DNA of 64,000 nt from Pseudoxanthomonas suwonensis (GCF_010093235.1 NZ_PDWP01000012.1:42166-106165); one strand, 5' to 3'; numbered from the stretch's first letter, positions 22,049 to 31,259 are shown. A program made the numbers and translations. The notes: generated from the sequence alone by a model not told the origin.

Positions 22049-22075
22049 GGGCGCCGCAAGGCGCCCTTCGCTTTT
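22049..22075 (+). terminator. Intrinsic terminator after rplI
   Basis: Stem GGGCGCC (22049-22055) with GGCGCCC (22060-22066), a GCAA tetraloop, then TTCGCTTTT. It ends the ribosomal protein operon before dnaB. Confidence 0.8.
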
Positions 22076-22224
22076 GTGGCCGTCGCGGCCGCTGAGATGT
22101 CCACGCGTTATGCACAGGGTTATCCATGGCGGCGACCCCGGCCGGCGCATAGGATGGCCTGCTGTCGTACCTGATCCACCCGGCCGGGCGCCCGCTGCGC
22201 CCGCCACCCCGAGGAACCACCCGA

Positions 22225-23646
22225 ATGTCCGCACGCCCCGGCTTCCGCAAAGACCGCGAACGCGACCGTGACCGCGATGGCAGCGACGGCCGCATCGAGC
22301 AGCTGCGCGTCCCGCCGCACTCGGTCGAGGCGGAGCAGGCGGTGCTCGGCGGCCTGATGCTGGCGCCGGAGTCCTACGACACCGTCGGCGACGTGCTGGT
22401 GGAGAAGGACTTCTACCGGCGCGACCACCAGCTCATCTACCGCGCCATCCGCGAGCTGGCCGAGAAGAGCCAGCCGTTCGACGCGGTGACCCTGGGCGAG
22501 TGGTTCGACTCGCAGGGCTATTCGGAGCAGATCGGCGGCGGCGCCTACCTGGTCGAGCTGGCCACCACCACGCCATCGGCGGCCAACATCCGCGCCTATG
22601 CCGAGATCGTGCGCGACAAGGCGGTGCTGCGCCAGCTGATCGAGGTCGGCACCGAGATCGTCAACAACGGCTTCCAGCCCGAGGGCCGCGACAGCGCCGA
22701 GCTGCTGGCCCGTGCCGAGCAGGAGGTGTTCGCCATCGCCGAAGCCGGCGCGCGCGGCCGCACCGACTTCACCGGCCTCAACACCGCGCTGCGCGACGCC
22801 TTCGAGGTGCTGCAGAAGCGCTTCGAGAGCGGCGGCAACATCACCGGCCTGCCGACCGGCTATACGGAATTCGACAACATGACCGCCGGCCTGCAGCCGA
22901 CGGACCTGATCATCCTCGCGGCGCGCCCGGCCATGGGCAAGACCACCTTCGCGCTGAACATCGCCGAGTACGCGGCGATCAAGTCGAAGAAGGCCGTGGC
23001 GGTGTTCTCGATGGAAATGTCGGCCGCGCAGCTTGCGCTGCGCCTGATCTCCTCCAATGGCCGGGTCAACGCCCAGCGCCTGCGTACCGGCCAGCTGGAA
23101 GACGAGGACTGGAGCCGGGTGACCAGCGCGATCCGGATGCTAAAGGAAACCAAGATCTTCATCGACGACACCCCGGCACTGTCGCCGGACGTGCTGCGTT
23201 CCAAGTGCCGCCGCCTCAAGCGCGAGCACGGCCTGGGCCTGGTGGTGATCGACTACCTGCAGCTGATGCAGGTGCCGGGCAACAGCGAGAACCGCGCCAC
23301 CGAGATCTCGGAGATCTCCCGCTCGCTCAAGGCCTTGGCCAAGGAGCTCAACGTGCCGGTGATCGCGCTGTCCCAGCTCAACCGCTCGCTGGAAACGCGT
23401 ACCGACAAGCGCCCGGTCATGGCCGACCTGCGCGAATCGGGCGCCATCGAGCAGGACGCCGACATCATCCTGTTCATCTACCGCGACGAGTACTACAACA
23501 AGGAAAACTCGCCGGACAAGGGACTGGCCGAGGTCATCATCGGCAAGCACCGAAGCGGCCCTACCGGTTCGGTCAAGCTGCGCTTCTTCGGCGAGTACAC
23601 CCGCTTCGACAACCTGGCCAACGACGCGGTCGGTTCGTTCGAATAA
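22225..23646 (+). CDS. dnaB: Replicative DNA helicase DnaB
   Basis: Hexameric 5'-to-3' helicase that unwinds DNA at the replication fork. It has 473 residues. The N-terminal primase-interacting domain (about 28-130) begins PPHSVEAEQAVLGGLML. The RecA-like domain has Walker A ARPAMGKTT with Lys239 and Thr240, Walker B LVVIDYLQLM, and the DnaB motif AIEQDADIILFIYRDEYYNKEN. The first 25 residues are a charged Arg/Asp repeat (RKDRERDRDRDGSDGR), slightly unusual. It sits downstream of rplI, a common arrangement. Confidence 0.97.
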   Translation: MSARPGFRKDRERDRDRDGSDGRIEQLRVPPHSVEAEQAVLGGLMLAPESYDTVGDVLVEKDFYRRDHQLIYRAIRELAEKSQPFDAVTLGEWFDSQGYSEQIGGGAYLVELATTTPSAANIRAYAEIVRDKAVLRQLIEVGTEIVNNGFQPEGRDSAELLARAEQEVFAIAEAGARGRTDFTGLNTALRDAFEVLQKRFESGGNITGLPTGYTEFDNMTAGLQPTDLIILAARPAMGKTTFALNIAEYAAIKSKKAVAVFSMEMSAAQLALRLISSNGRVNAQRLRTGQLEDEDWSRVTSAIRMLKETKIFIDDTPALSPDVLRSKCRRLKREHGLGLVVIDYLQLMQVPGNSENRATEISEISRSLKALAKELNVPVIALSQLNRSLETRTDKRPVMADLRESGAIEQDADIILFIYRDEYYNKENSPDKGLAEVIIGKHRSGPTGSVKLRFFGEYTRFDNLANDAVGSFE

Positions 23647-23661
23647 CCGTCCGTCGGAACC

Positions 23662-23699
23662 AGTCCCGGCCGCCATTGTCCGTTCACGGGGCCGGGACT
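23662..23699 (+). other. Stem-loop between dnaB and the OmpA-like gene
   Basis: Perfect 10-bp arms AGTCCCGGCC (23662-23671) and GGCCGGGACT (23690-23699) with an 18-nt loop, 15 bp after the dnaB stop. There is no T run, so it may be an RNA-stabilising hairpin rather than an intrinsic terminator. Confidence 0.5.
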
Positions 23700-23753
23700 A
23701 GCATCCGTGCGCCGTGGCCTGACCGGGCCACGCATACGGACAAGGAGTACCTC

Positions 23754-24434
23754 ATGAACATCCGCAAGCAGACCCTGGCCATGTTCGGCACCGCCGCGCT
23801 GGTCGCCGTCCTGGCCGCTGGCTGCCAGACCACGAACCCGTATACCGGCGAGCAACAGATGAACCGCACCAGCAAGGGTGCGCTGATCGGCGCCGGCATC
23901 GGCGTGGCCGCCGGCCTGCTGACCGGCAACAGCGCGGTCGAGCGCCGCCAGCACGCCCTGATCGGCGCCGGCGTCGGCGGCCTGGCCGGCGGCACCGTGG
24001 GTGCCTACCAGGATCGCCAGCAGGCCGCGCTGCGCGCCAAGCTGCAGGGTACCGGCGTCAGCGTCACCCGCAACGGCGACAACATCACCCTGAACATGCC
24101 GGGCAACGTGACCTTCGGCTTCAACAGCTCGAACCTGGACCCGCAGTTCTATCCGGTGCTCAGCAGCGTCGCCGATGTGATCAAGGAGTACGACAAGACC
24201 GTCGTCGAGGTCGCCGGCCACACCGACAGCGTCGGCAGCGACGAGGTCAACCAGCGCCTGTCCGAGCAGCGTGCCAATGCGGTGACCCAGTTCCTGATCG
24301 CGCAGGGCATCAACTCGCAGCGCTTCATCACCGTCGGCGCCGGCAAGCGCTATCCGATCGCCAGCAACGACACCGAGGCCGGCCGCGCCGCCAACCGCCG
24401 CGTGGAGATCACGCTGGTGCCGGTGCGTTCCTGA
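23754..24434 (+). CDS. OmpA-family peptidoglycan-binding lipoprotein (YiaD-like)
   Basis: A 226-residue outer-membrane lipoprotein. The signal peptide ends in the lipobox LAAGC with Cys24. A glycine-rich segment (GALIGAGIGVAAGLLTG and IGAGVGGLAGGTVGAY, about 41-83) resembles the glycine-zipper domain. The C-terminal OmpA domain contains NVTFGFNSSNLDPQF, VEVAGHTDSVGSDEVNQRLSEQRANAV and AANRRVEITLVP, the peptidoglycan (diaminopimelate)-binding residues. AAGGAG precedes the ATG. It probably ties the outer membrane to the cell wall. It has its own terminator. Confidence 0.92.
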   Translation: MNIRKQTLAMFGTAALVAVLAAGCQTTNPYTGEQQMNRTSKGALIGAGIGVAAGLLTGNSAVERRQHALIGAGVGGLAGGTVGAYQDRQQAALRAKLQGTGVSVTRNGDNITLNMPGNVTFGFNSSNLDPQFYPVLSSVADVIKEYDKTVVEVAGHTDSVGSDEVNQRLSEQRANAVTQFLIAQGINSQRFITVGAGKRYPIASNDTEAGRAANRRVEITLVPVRS

Positions 24435-24457
24435 TCCGGTACGCATCGCAGTAACAG

Positions 24458-24490
24458 AAGGGGGCCGCGCGAGCGGCCCCTTTTTCTTTT
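24458..24490 (+). terminator. Strong intrinsic terminator after the OmpA-like gene
   Basis: Stem GGGGCCGC (24461-24468) with GCGGCCCC (24473-24480), extended by A-T and G-T pairs. It is followed by TTTTTCTTTT at 24481-24490. Confidence 0.93.
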
Positions 24491-24511
24491 CCGTCGCATC
24501 GGCCGGAAGGC

Positions 24512-25534
24512 TCAGCCGACTGCTGCCTCCAGGATGCGCTTGCCTTCGCGCACGCTGGCCTCTTCCGTGGCCGCGTTGTCGGCCGCGACCTCGTTGGGGC
24601 AACGCGAGGGGCAGTGCACCATCATGTAGTCCGCGTTGTCGCTGAGGCGTTCGACCAGGAAATCGACGAAGGCGCGGACCTTGGGCGACATCACCCGCCC
24701 CCGGGGGAATACCGCGTTGAAATCCACCATCGGTCCGGTCCAGCCGGCCAGCACCCGGCGCAGCGCGCCGGATTCCACGTAGGGCTTCGCCGCAACGTCG
24801 GTGGCCAGGGTCAGGCCTTCGCCGCACAGCACCGCGCCGATCAGGGCCGACGGATCGTTGGCGACCATCAGCGGGTTGATCGGGTAGTCGGTGATGCCGT
24901 TGCCGTCGCTCAGCGGCCAGGTGATTCGCGTGGGATGGGAGTGGTAGTGCTTGCGCACGGCGAGGATGCGGTGGTGCTGCAGCTCGTCCGGATGCAACGG
25001 TTCGCCGTGCCGCTCGATGTACGCCGGACTGGCGAACACCTGGGTGCGGAACCCGGCAAGGCGCCGCGCGATGAGCGTCGAGTCGGGCAACGTGCCGACG
25101 CGCAGCGCCACGTCGATCTCGCTGCCGATCAGGTCGACCGGATCGTTGCTCATGTGCATGTCCAGGCGGATTTCCGGGTACTGCGCATGGAACTGTCCGA
25201 GCAGCGGCGAGATCCAGGCGATGCCGATGGAGTAGGGCACGGTGAACCGCAGCCAGCCTCGCGGGCCACCCTGCAGCTGACCTACCGCGCCTTCGGCTTC
25301 CTCCAGCTCCTGGGCGATGCGCTGGCAATGTTCGAAATACACGTTGCCGGCCTCGGTGAGGCCGAGGCGGCGCGTGGTCCGGTGCAGGAGCTGCGCGCCG
25401 AGCCGCGCTTCCAGCTCCTGGACCTTGCGGCTGACGGTGGTCTTGGGCAGGCCGAGCGACCTGGCCGCGGCGATGAAGCTGCCCTGTTCGACCACCTTGA
25501 CGAAGACGAGGGTGTCGTTGAGGTCGTAAGCCAT
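24512..25534 (-). CDS. LysR-family transcriptional regulator
   Basis: A 340-residue regulator. The N-terminal winged helix-turn-helix LVFVKVVEQGSFIAAARSLGLPKTTVSRKVQELEARLGAQLLHRTTRR (about 9-56) is classic LysR; the effector-binding domain runs to about 300. The C-terminus has an extra 40 residues beyond the usual end, including HCPSRCP, which is unusual for the family. It is divergent from an SDR gene and the RND efflux operon, and likely controls them. An inverted repeat at 25605-25629, 71 bp upstream of its start, is the best operator candidate. Confidence 0.92.
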   Translation of the reverse strand: MAYDLNDTLVFVKVVEQGSFIAAARSLGLPKTTVSRKVQELEARLGAQLLHRTTRRLGLTEAGNVYFEHCQRIAQELEEAEGAVGQLQGGPRGWLRFTVPYSIGIAWISPLLGQFHAQYPEIRLDMHMSNDPVDLIGSEIDVALRVGTLPDSTLIARRLAGFRTQVFASPAYIERHGEPLHPDELQHHRILAVRKHYHSHPTRITWPLSDGNGITDYPINPLMVANDPSALIGAVLCGEGLTLATDVAAKPYVESGALRRVLAGWTGPMVDFNAVFPRGRVMSPKVRAFVDFLVERLSDNADYMMVHCPSRCPNEVAADNAATEEASVREGKRILEAAVG

Positions 25535-25898
25535 GGGGAGGATTCCGGGGAAGGGGACGGGAGCGCAGGAGAATTGGACCTGCTGCGGGACGATTATTCC
25601 CTTTAATCGGGACTAATCAAGTCCTGATTCGAGGCGTAATTTCGCACCCATCCCAGAAACGATGGAGGGCTGCCATGCTGGTCCGGCGCCTCAAAGACCT
25701 GTTCTTCCCTTCCGAAGCGTCCAGCACGGACAAGGACTTGTATCCGCCGATGCTCGGGGAAAGCAGGCCCCGTGGGCATTTCCGCGAGTTCACCGTTCCC
25801 CGCAGGCTGCAGCAGGGTGGCCTCTCCCTGCCGGCGACCCGCCGCTGCCGCCATGGTCGCACCGACGGGATTATCCCGGTCGCGGGAGAAAATATCCC
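25535..25898. other. 364-bp divergent intergenic region, LysR / SDR-efflux operon
   Basis: No convincing gene. A 75-codon open frame (25675-25902) matches nothing I recognise and overlaps the next gene start. The region carries the inverted repeat annotated separately and a small dyad GGGATTATCCC at 25867-25877 close to the downstream start. It is less GC-rich around 25590-25660 than the surroundings, as expected of promoters. Confidence 0.6.
25605..25629. promoter_or_regulatory. Inverted repeat, candidate LysR operator
   Basis: AATCGGGACT (25605-25614) and AGTCCTGATT (25620-25629) are inverted with 9 of 10 matches around a 5-bp spacer. The position between the divergent regulator and the efflux operon fits a LysR-type binding site. 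Confidence 0.55.
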
Positions 25899-26687
25899 AT
25901 GAACGGGACGCTTGCTCCCGAGGTACTGGTGATCGGCGCCAGCGGTCGCGTCGGTTCGGGCGTGGGGGCCGCGCTGCTCGAGGCCGGCAGTCCGGTACTG
26001 GCGGTCGCCCGGGACGCTTCGCGCCTGCAGCGCCTGGCCGCGATGCATGCCGACGAGCCGGGACTGGAGACGATGGTCGCGTCGGTTGCCGACGATGGCG
26101 CCGCGCAGGACCTGGCGCGCCGCGTGGCGCGGCGTCCGCGCCCGCTGCGCGCGGTCGTCGACGCCACCGCGGGCACGCGACGTGCTTCGCGCCTGCTCGA
26201 CCAGCCCACGCCGGTGCTTTCGGCCAGCTTCGAACAGGAGGTGCTGTCGCACCTGGCCGCGGCGCGCCACCTCCTGCCATTGCTGCAGCGGCGCGGAGGC
26301 GACCGCTACCTGCTGGCGGGTGGCCCGCATGCGCTCTGTGGCTGGGCCGGCTACGGGCATGCGTCGATCGCGATCAGCGCCACGCGCATGCTCGCGCGGG
26401 TACTGCACGAGGAAGCGCAGCCCATGGGCGTGCGGGTGCAGATGCTGTCGATCGATGCGCCCGTGTGGACCCCGGACAACACCGCGCGCGCCTGCGCCGG
26501 CTGGCACAGCGCGCTCGGCATCGGCCGCGCGATGGTCTCGCTGCTGGCCAGCAGCAGCCCCGATGCGCGCTGCATCGTCACCTACGCCGAGCAATCGGGG
26601 GCGCATCCGCCGGGAATGCTCGGCCGCGATTTCGCCAGCGTGCTCGACGCCGCTTCCAGCTCGCCCGACGCGGGCTGGACCGCATGA
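25899..26687 (+). CDS. Short-chain dehydrogenase-like protein with altered active site
   Basis: A 262-residue Rossmann-fold protein: VLVIGASGRVGSGVGAALLEAG (9-30) is the nucleotide-binding motif, and VARDASRLQRL follows the second strand. In SDR enzymes the catalytic YxxxK lies after the fifth strand; here the segment is GYGHASIAISATRMLARVL, so the lysine position is Ser. It may therefore bind NAD(P) without normal SDR catalysis. It is the first gene downstream of the divergent LysR regulator and 80 bp before the efflux adaptor, so it is probably co-transcribed with the pump. Confidence 0.7.
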   Translation: MNGTLAPEVLVIGASGRVGSGVGAALLEAGSPVLAVARDASRLQRLAAMHADEPGLETMVASVADDGAAQDLARRVARRPRPLRAVVDATAGTRRASRLLDQPTPVLSASFEQEVLSHLAAARHLLPLLQRRGGDRYLLAGGPHALCGWAGYGHASIAISATRMLARVLHEEAQPMGVRVQMLSIDAPVWTPDNTARACAGWHSALGIGRAMVSLLASSSPDARCIVTYAEQSGAHPPGMLGRDFASVLDAASSSPDAGWTA

Positions 26688-26767
26688 ACAACCCCGGTCC
26701 GCCGGGCCCGCGCCAGGCCGGATGCCTGCCGCGCCATTCCTTTCCACAGATTGCGAGGACATCCCCC

Positions 26768-27961
26768 ATGAACAGGAAGATTCGAATCAACGGCCGGCGC
26801 CTGCTTGCGCTCGGCGCATCCGGTGCGATTGCCCTCACCGTGCTGGCCGGCTGCAGCGGTGGCCATGCGGCCGAGCAGATGCCTCCCCCGGAGGTCGGGG
26901 TGGCCGAGGTGCCGGTGCGGCCTGTGCAGCAGTGGGACGAGTTCAGCGGCCGCATCGAGGCCGTGGAAAGCGTCGAGCTGCGGCCGCGGGTATCCGGCTA
27001 CATCGAATCGGTGAACTTCCGCGAAGGCCAGGAAGTGAAGAAGGGCGACGTGCTGTTCACCATCGACGACCGCACCTACCGCGCCGAACTGGCGCGGGCG
27101 CAGGCGGCGCTGGCCCGCGCCCGCGCGCAGGCCGAGGTTTCGCGCAGCGAGGCCGAGCGTGCGCGCGTCCTGTCCCAGGAGCAGGCCATCTCGGTCGAGA
27201 CCTGGGAGCAGCGGCGCGCCGCCGCCGAGCAGGCCCGGGCCGACCTGGCCGCGGCGCAGGCCGCGGTCGACGCGGCCAAGCTGGACCTGGAATGGACCCG
27301 CGTGCGGGCGCCGATCGACGGACGCGCGGGGCGGGCGCTGGTGACCGCCGGCAACCTGGTCAGCGCCGACAACGGTGCGAGCGTGCTGACCACCCTGGTG
27401 TCGCTGGACAAGGTGCACGTGCACTTCGACGCCGACGAGCGCAGCTTCCTGCGCTACGCCGAGCTGGCCCGCAGCGGCAAGCGCGCCAGCGAGCGCGAAG
27501 GCACGCTGCCGGTGCAGGTCGCGCTCGCCGACGAGGAGGGTTTCCCGCACGCCGGCACCATCGACTTCCTGGACAACCAGGTCGACCGCAGCACCGGCAC
27601 CATCCGCGCGCGCGCCGTGCTGGACAACGCCGACCGCCGTTTCACCCCGGGCCTGTACGCACGGGTGCGCCTGCCCGGCAGCGGCCGCTTCGAGGCGGCG
27701 CTGGTGGACGACAAGGCCGTGCTCACCGACCAGGACCGCAAGTACGTCTACGTGGTCGACGAGGAAGGCAAGGCGCAGCGGCGCGACATCGTGGTCGGCC
27801 GGCTCGCCGACGGCCTGCGCATCGTGGAGCAGGGCCTGTCGCACGGCGACAAGGTGATCGTCACCGGCGTGCAGAAGGTCTTCTTCCCCGGCATGCCGGT
27901 GCGCGCCCAGGCCGTGGCCATGGGCGAGCCGGCCGGCGAGCCGTCGGTGGCACTGCGATGA
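26768..27961 (+). CDS. RND efflux periplasmic adaptor (membrane fusion lipoprotein)
   Basis: A 397-residue adaptor joining the inner-membrane RND pump to an outer-membrane channel. The lipobox is LTVLAGC with Cys29. ELRPRVSGYIESVNFREGQEVKKGDVLFTIDDRTY is the first lipoyl half; a long alpha-hairpin rich in Ala, Arg and Glu covers about 100-180; LEWTRVRAPIDGRAGRALVTAGNLV is the second lipoyl half. The barrel and membrane-proximal domains end with DGLRIVEQGLSHGDKVIVTGVQKVFFPGMPV. AcrA/MexA/MexE family; the MexE branch is favoured by the divergent LysR and the SDR neighbours. A 115-bp gap with a strong hairpin precedes the pump gene. Confidence 0.94.
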   Translation: MNRKIRINGRRLLALGASGAIALTVLAGCSGGHAAEQMPPPEVGVAEVPVRPVQQWDEFSGRIEAVESVELRPRVSGYIESVNFREGQEVKKGDVLFTIDDRTYRAELARAQAALARARAQAEVSRSEAERARVLSQEQAISVETWEQRRAAAEQARADLAAAQAAVDAAKLDLEWTRVRAPIDGRAGRALVTAGNLVSADNGASVLTTLVSLDKVHVHFDADERSFLRYAELARSGKRASEREGTLPVQVALADEEGFPHAGTIDFLDNQVDRSTGTIRARAVLDNADRRFTPGLYARVRLPGSGRFEAALVDDKAVLTDQDRKYVYVVDEEGKAQRRDIVVGRLADGLRIVEQGLSHGDKVIVTGVQKVFFPGMPVRAQAVAMGEPAGEPSVALR

Positions 27962-28000
27962 GCTGAGTTCTGCCGCGCCGCGCGCGCGGTCCTTCGGGCA

Positions 28001-28050
28001 CCCGTCCTCCCCGCGCACCCCTCCCCAAGGCGGGGAGGACGGGCCCTCTT
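28001..28050 (+). other. Large stem-loop with T run between adaptor and pump genes
   Basis: Perfect 14-bp arms CCCGTCCTCCCCGC (28001-28014) and GCGGGGAGGACGGG (28030-28043), a 15-nt loop, then CCCTCTTTTT. It has the form of an intrinsic terminator yet lies inside an efflux operon, 27 bp before the pump ATG. It could lower pump expression relative to the adaptor, or it may be a copy of an interspersed palindrome. Confidence 0.7.
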
Positions 28051-28076
28051 TTTCCCGGAATCCAGGAACCACCCCC

Positions 28077-31000
28077 ATGGACTTCTCCCGTTTCTTCATC
28101 GACAGGCCGATCTTCGCGGCCGTGCTGTCGATCGTGATCTTCGCCGCGGGCCTGATCTCGATCCCGCTGCTGCCGATCGGCGAATACCCCGACGTGGTGC
28201 CGCCGTCCGTGGTCGTCCGCACCGTGTACCCGGGCGCCAACCCCAAGGTCATCTCCGAGACGGTGGCCACACCGCTGGAGGAGGCCATCAACGGCGTCGA
28301 GGACATGATGTACCTCAAGTCCGTCGCCGGCTCCGACGGCGTGCTGCAGCTGACCGTGACCTTCCGTCCCGGCACCGACCCGGACGAGGCCGCGGTGCGC
28401 GTGCAGAACCGCGTCGCCCAGGCGCAGGCGCGCCTGCCCGAGGACGTGCGGCGGCAGGGCGTGACCACCCAGAAGCAGTCGCCGGTGTTCCTGATGGTGG
28501 TGCACCTGACCTCCACCGACGGCAACTACGACTCGCTGTACCTGCGCAACTACATGCGCCTGCACGTGCGCGACGAGCTGGCGCGCATCCCCGGCGTGGG
28601 CGATGCCCAGCTGTTCGGCGGCGGCGACTATGCCATGCGCATCTGGCTTGATCCGGACAAGGTGGCGGCGCGGCAGATGACCGCCGGCGACGTGCTGCGC
28701 GCGATCCGCGAGCAGAACGTGCAGGTGTCCGCCGGCCAGATCGGCGCCGAGCCGATGCCCGGCGGCAGCGACTTCCTGCTGCCGATCAACGCCAAGGGCC
28801 GCCTGGAAAGCGTCGAGGAGTTCGGTGGCATCGTGCTCAAGAGCGGCGCCGACGGCCAGGTCGTGCGCCTGTCCGACGTCGCCAGGATCGAGCTGGCCGC
28901 CGGCGACTACACCCTGCGCGCGCGCCTGGACGGCAAGAACGCGGCGGCGATCGGCATCTTCCAGTCGCCGGGTGCCAACGCACTCGAGATCCGTGATGCG
29001 GTGGTCGCCAAGATGGCCGAGATCCGGCAGACGCTTCCGCCGGGCGTGGAGATCCAGTCGATCTACGACACCACGATCTTCGTGCGCGACTCGATCAAGT
29101 CGGTGATCAGCACCCTGATGGAGGCGGTGTTCCTGGTGGTGCTGGTGGTCATCCTGTTCCTGCAGACCTGGCGCGCCTCGATCATCCCGCTGCTGGCGGT
29201 GCCGGTGTCGGTGGTGGGAACCTTCGCGGTGCTGTACGTGCTGGGCTACTCGATCAACACCCTGACCCTGTTCGGGCTGGTGCTGGCGATCGGCATCGTG
29301 GTGGACGACGCCATCGTGGTGGTGGAGAACGTCGAGCGCCACATCGAGGAAGGCGCATCGCCGCTGCAGGCGGCGCACCTGGCCATGCGCGAGGTGTCCG
29401 GCCCGATCATCGCCATCGCGCTGGTGCTGTGCGCGGTGTTCGTGCCGATGGCTTTCCTGACCGGGGTCACCGGCCAGTTCTACAAGCAGTTCGCGGTGAC
29501 CATCGCCATCTCCACCGTGATCTCGGCGATCAACTCGCTGACCCTGTCGCCGGCGCTGGCGGCCAAGCTGCTGCGTCCGCACGGCGCCGAGAAGGACCGT
29601 CCGACGCGGATCATCGAGCGCCTGTTCGGCTGGGTGTTCCGCCCGTTCAATCGCTTCTTCAAGCGCAGTTCCGAGCGCTACGAGGGCGCGGTGGGCCGCG
29701 CCCTGGGCCGCCGCGGCGCGGTGTTCGCGGTGTACGCGGTGCTGCTGGTCGGGGCAGGGGTGATGTTCAACGCGGTTCCGGCCGGCTTCATCCCGGTGCA
29801 GGACAAGCTGTACATCATCGCCGGCGTGAAGATGCCGGAGGGCGCCTCGATCGAGCGCACCGATGCCGTGCTCAAGCGGATGGCGGCGATGGCGGCCGAG
29901 GTCGAGGGCGTGCAGAACGAGGTCGCGTTCCCGGGCCTGAACCCGCTGCAGTTCACCAACACCCCGAACAACGGCGTGGTGTTCTTCACCCTCAAGCCGT
30001 TCGGCGAGCGCAAGGCCAGCGCCGAGGAGATCACGGCCGAGCTCAACCGCCGCTTCTCCACGATCCAGGAGGGTTTCACCTTCGCGTTCATGCCGCCGGC
30101 CATCCAGGGCCTGGGCAACGGTTCGGGCTGGTCGCTGTTCGTCGAGGACCGCACACGCCTGGGCTATGGCGAGCTGCAGAACGCGGTGCAGGCGTTCCAG
30201 GGCGCCGTCTCGCAGGTGCCGGGCATGGGCTTCCCGATTTCCAGCTACCAGGCCAACGTGCCGCAGCTGGATGCCGAGGTCGACCGCGTGCAGGCCAAGG
30301 CGCAGGGCGTGCCGCTGACCGAGCTGTTCGAGACCCTGCAGACCTACCTCGGTTCGGCCTACGTCAACGACTTCAACATGTTCGGCCGCACCTGGCAGGT
30401 GATCGCCCAGGCCGACGCGCCGTTCCGCGACGACGTCACCGACATCGCCAACCTGCGCACGCGCAACGAGGCCGGCGAGATGGTGCCGGTGGGATCGATG
30501 GTCAACATCCGCCAGACCTATGGCCCCGATCCGGTGATCCGCTTCAACGGCTATCCGGCCGCCGACCTCCTGGGTGACGCCGACCCGCGCGTCCTGTCCT
30601 CCGGCGAGGCCATGAACACGGTGGCCGGTCTGGCGCGACAGGTGCTGCCCCCGGGCATGGACATCGACTGGAGCGACCTGAGCTACCAGCAGGCGACGCA
30701 GGGCAAGGCCGCCCTGGTGGTGTTCCCGCTGGCCGTGCTGCTGGCCTTCCTGGTGCTGGCCGCGTTGTACGAGAGCTGGACCCTGCCGCTGGCGGTGATC
30801 CTGATCGTGCCGATGACCCTGCTGTCGGCGTTGCTGGGCGTGTGGCTGACCGGTGGCGACAACAACGTGTTCGTGCAGGTCGGCCTGGTGGTGCTGATGG
30901 GCCTGGCCTGCAAGAACGCGATCCTGATCGTCGAATTCGCCCGCGAGCTGGAGCTGCAGGGCAAGGGCATCATCGAAGCGGCGCTCGAGGCCTGCCGCCT

Positions 31001-31259
31001 GCGACTGCGCCCGATCGTGATGACCTCGGTGGCGTTCATCGCCGGCACGGTGCCGTTGGTGCTGTCCAGCGGCGCGGGCTCGGAAGTGCGCTCGGTCACC
31101 GGCATCACCGTGTTTGCAGGCATGCTCGGCGTGACCCTGTTCGGCCTGTTCCTGACCCCGGTGTTCTACGTGGCCCTGCGCAAGCTGGCCAACCGCCCGC
31201 TGGTGTCCCACGCGCCGCATGCCGAGGGCGGGGCGCATGCCGCGGAGGTGCACGCATGA
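28077..31259 (+). CDS. RND-family multidrug efflux permease (HAE1)
   Basis: A 1060-residue proton-driven trimeric inner-membrane pump. N-terminus MDFSRFFIDRPIFAAVLSIVIFAAGLIS. The TM4 proton-relay aspartates are in GLVLAIGIVVDDAIVVVENVERH, and the second half has VGLVVLMGLACKNAILIVEFARE. Two large periplasmic loops (about 40-340 and 570-870) form the drug pockets. Length and motifs match MexB/MexF/AcrB. It forms a tripartite system with the upstream adaptor and the NodT-type channel encoded at 32099-33550. Substrates are not predictable; MexF-like pumps handle chloramphenicol and quinolones. Confidence 0.97.
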   Translation: MDFSRFFIDRPIFAAVLSIVIFAAGLISIPLLPIGEYPDVVPPSVVVRTVYPGANPKVISETVATPLEEAINGVEDMMYLKSVAGSDGVLQLTVTFRPGTDPDEAAVRVQNRVAQAQARLPEDVRRQGVTTQKQSPVFLMVVHLTSTDGNYDSLYLRNYMRLHVRDELARIPGVGDAQLFGGGDYAMRIWLDPDKVAARQMTAGDVLRAIREQNVQVSAGQIGAEPMPGGSDFLLPINAKGRLESVEEFGGIVLKSGADGQVVRLSDVARIELAAGDYTLRARLDGKNAAAIGIFQSPGANALEIRDAVVAKMAEIRQTLPPGVEIQSIYDTTIFVRDSIKSVISTLMEAVFLVVLVVILFLQTWRASIIPLLAVPVSVVGTFAVLYVLGYSINTLTLFGLVLAIGIVVDDAIVVVENVERHIEEGASPLQAAHLAMREVSGPIIAIALVLCAVFVPMAFLTGVTGQFYKQFAVTIAISTVISAINSLTLSPALAAKLLRPHGAEKDRPTRIIERLFGWVFRPFNRFFKRSSERYEGAVGRALGRRGAVFAVYAVLLVGAGVMFNAVPAGFIPVQDKLYIIAGVKMPEGASIERTDAVLKRMAAMAAEVEGVQNEVAFPGLNPLQFTNTPNNGVVFFTLKPFGERKASAEEITAELNRRFSTIQEGFTFAFMPPAIQGLGNGSGWSLFVEDRTRLGYGELQNAVQAFQGAVSQVPGMGFPISSYQANVPQLDAEVDRVQAKAQGVPLTELFETLQTYLGSAYVNDFNMFGRTWQVIAQADAPFRDDVTDIANLRTRNEAGEMVPVGSMVNIRQTYGPDPVIRFNGYPAADLLGDADPRVLSSGEAMNTVAGLARQVLPPGMDIDWSDLSYQQATQGKAALVVFPLAVLLAFLVLAALYESWTLPLAVILIVPMTLLSALLGVWLTGGDNNVFVQVGLVVLMGLACKNAILIVEFARELELQGKGIIEAALEACRLRLRPIVMTSVAFIAGTVPLVLSSGAGSEVRSVTGITVFAGMLGVTLFGLFLTPVFYVALRKLANRPLVSHAPHAEGGAHAAEVHA

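Noticed and set aside
22500..24434. A 644-codon frame joining part of dnaB and the OmpA-like gene
   Set aside because: Only the part from ATG 23754 is coding; the upstream part is out of frame within dnaB.
25675..25902. A 75-codon frame upstream of the first SDR-like gene
   Set aside because: No recognisable domain, overlaps the next start, and lies in a promoter region with dyads.
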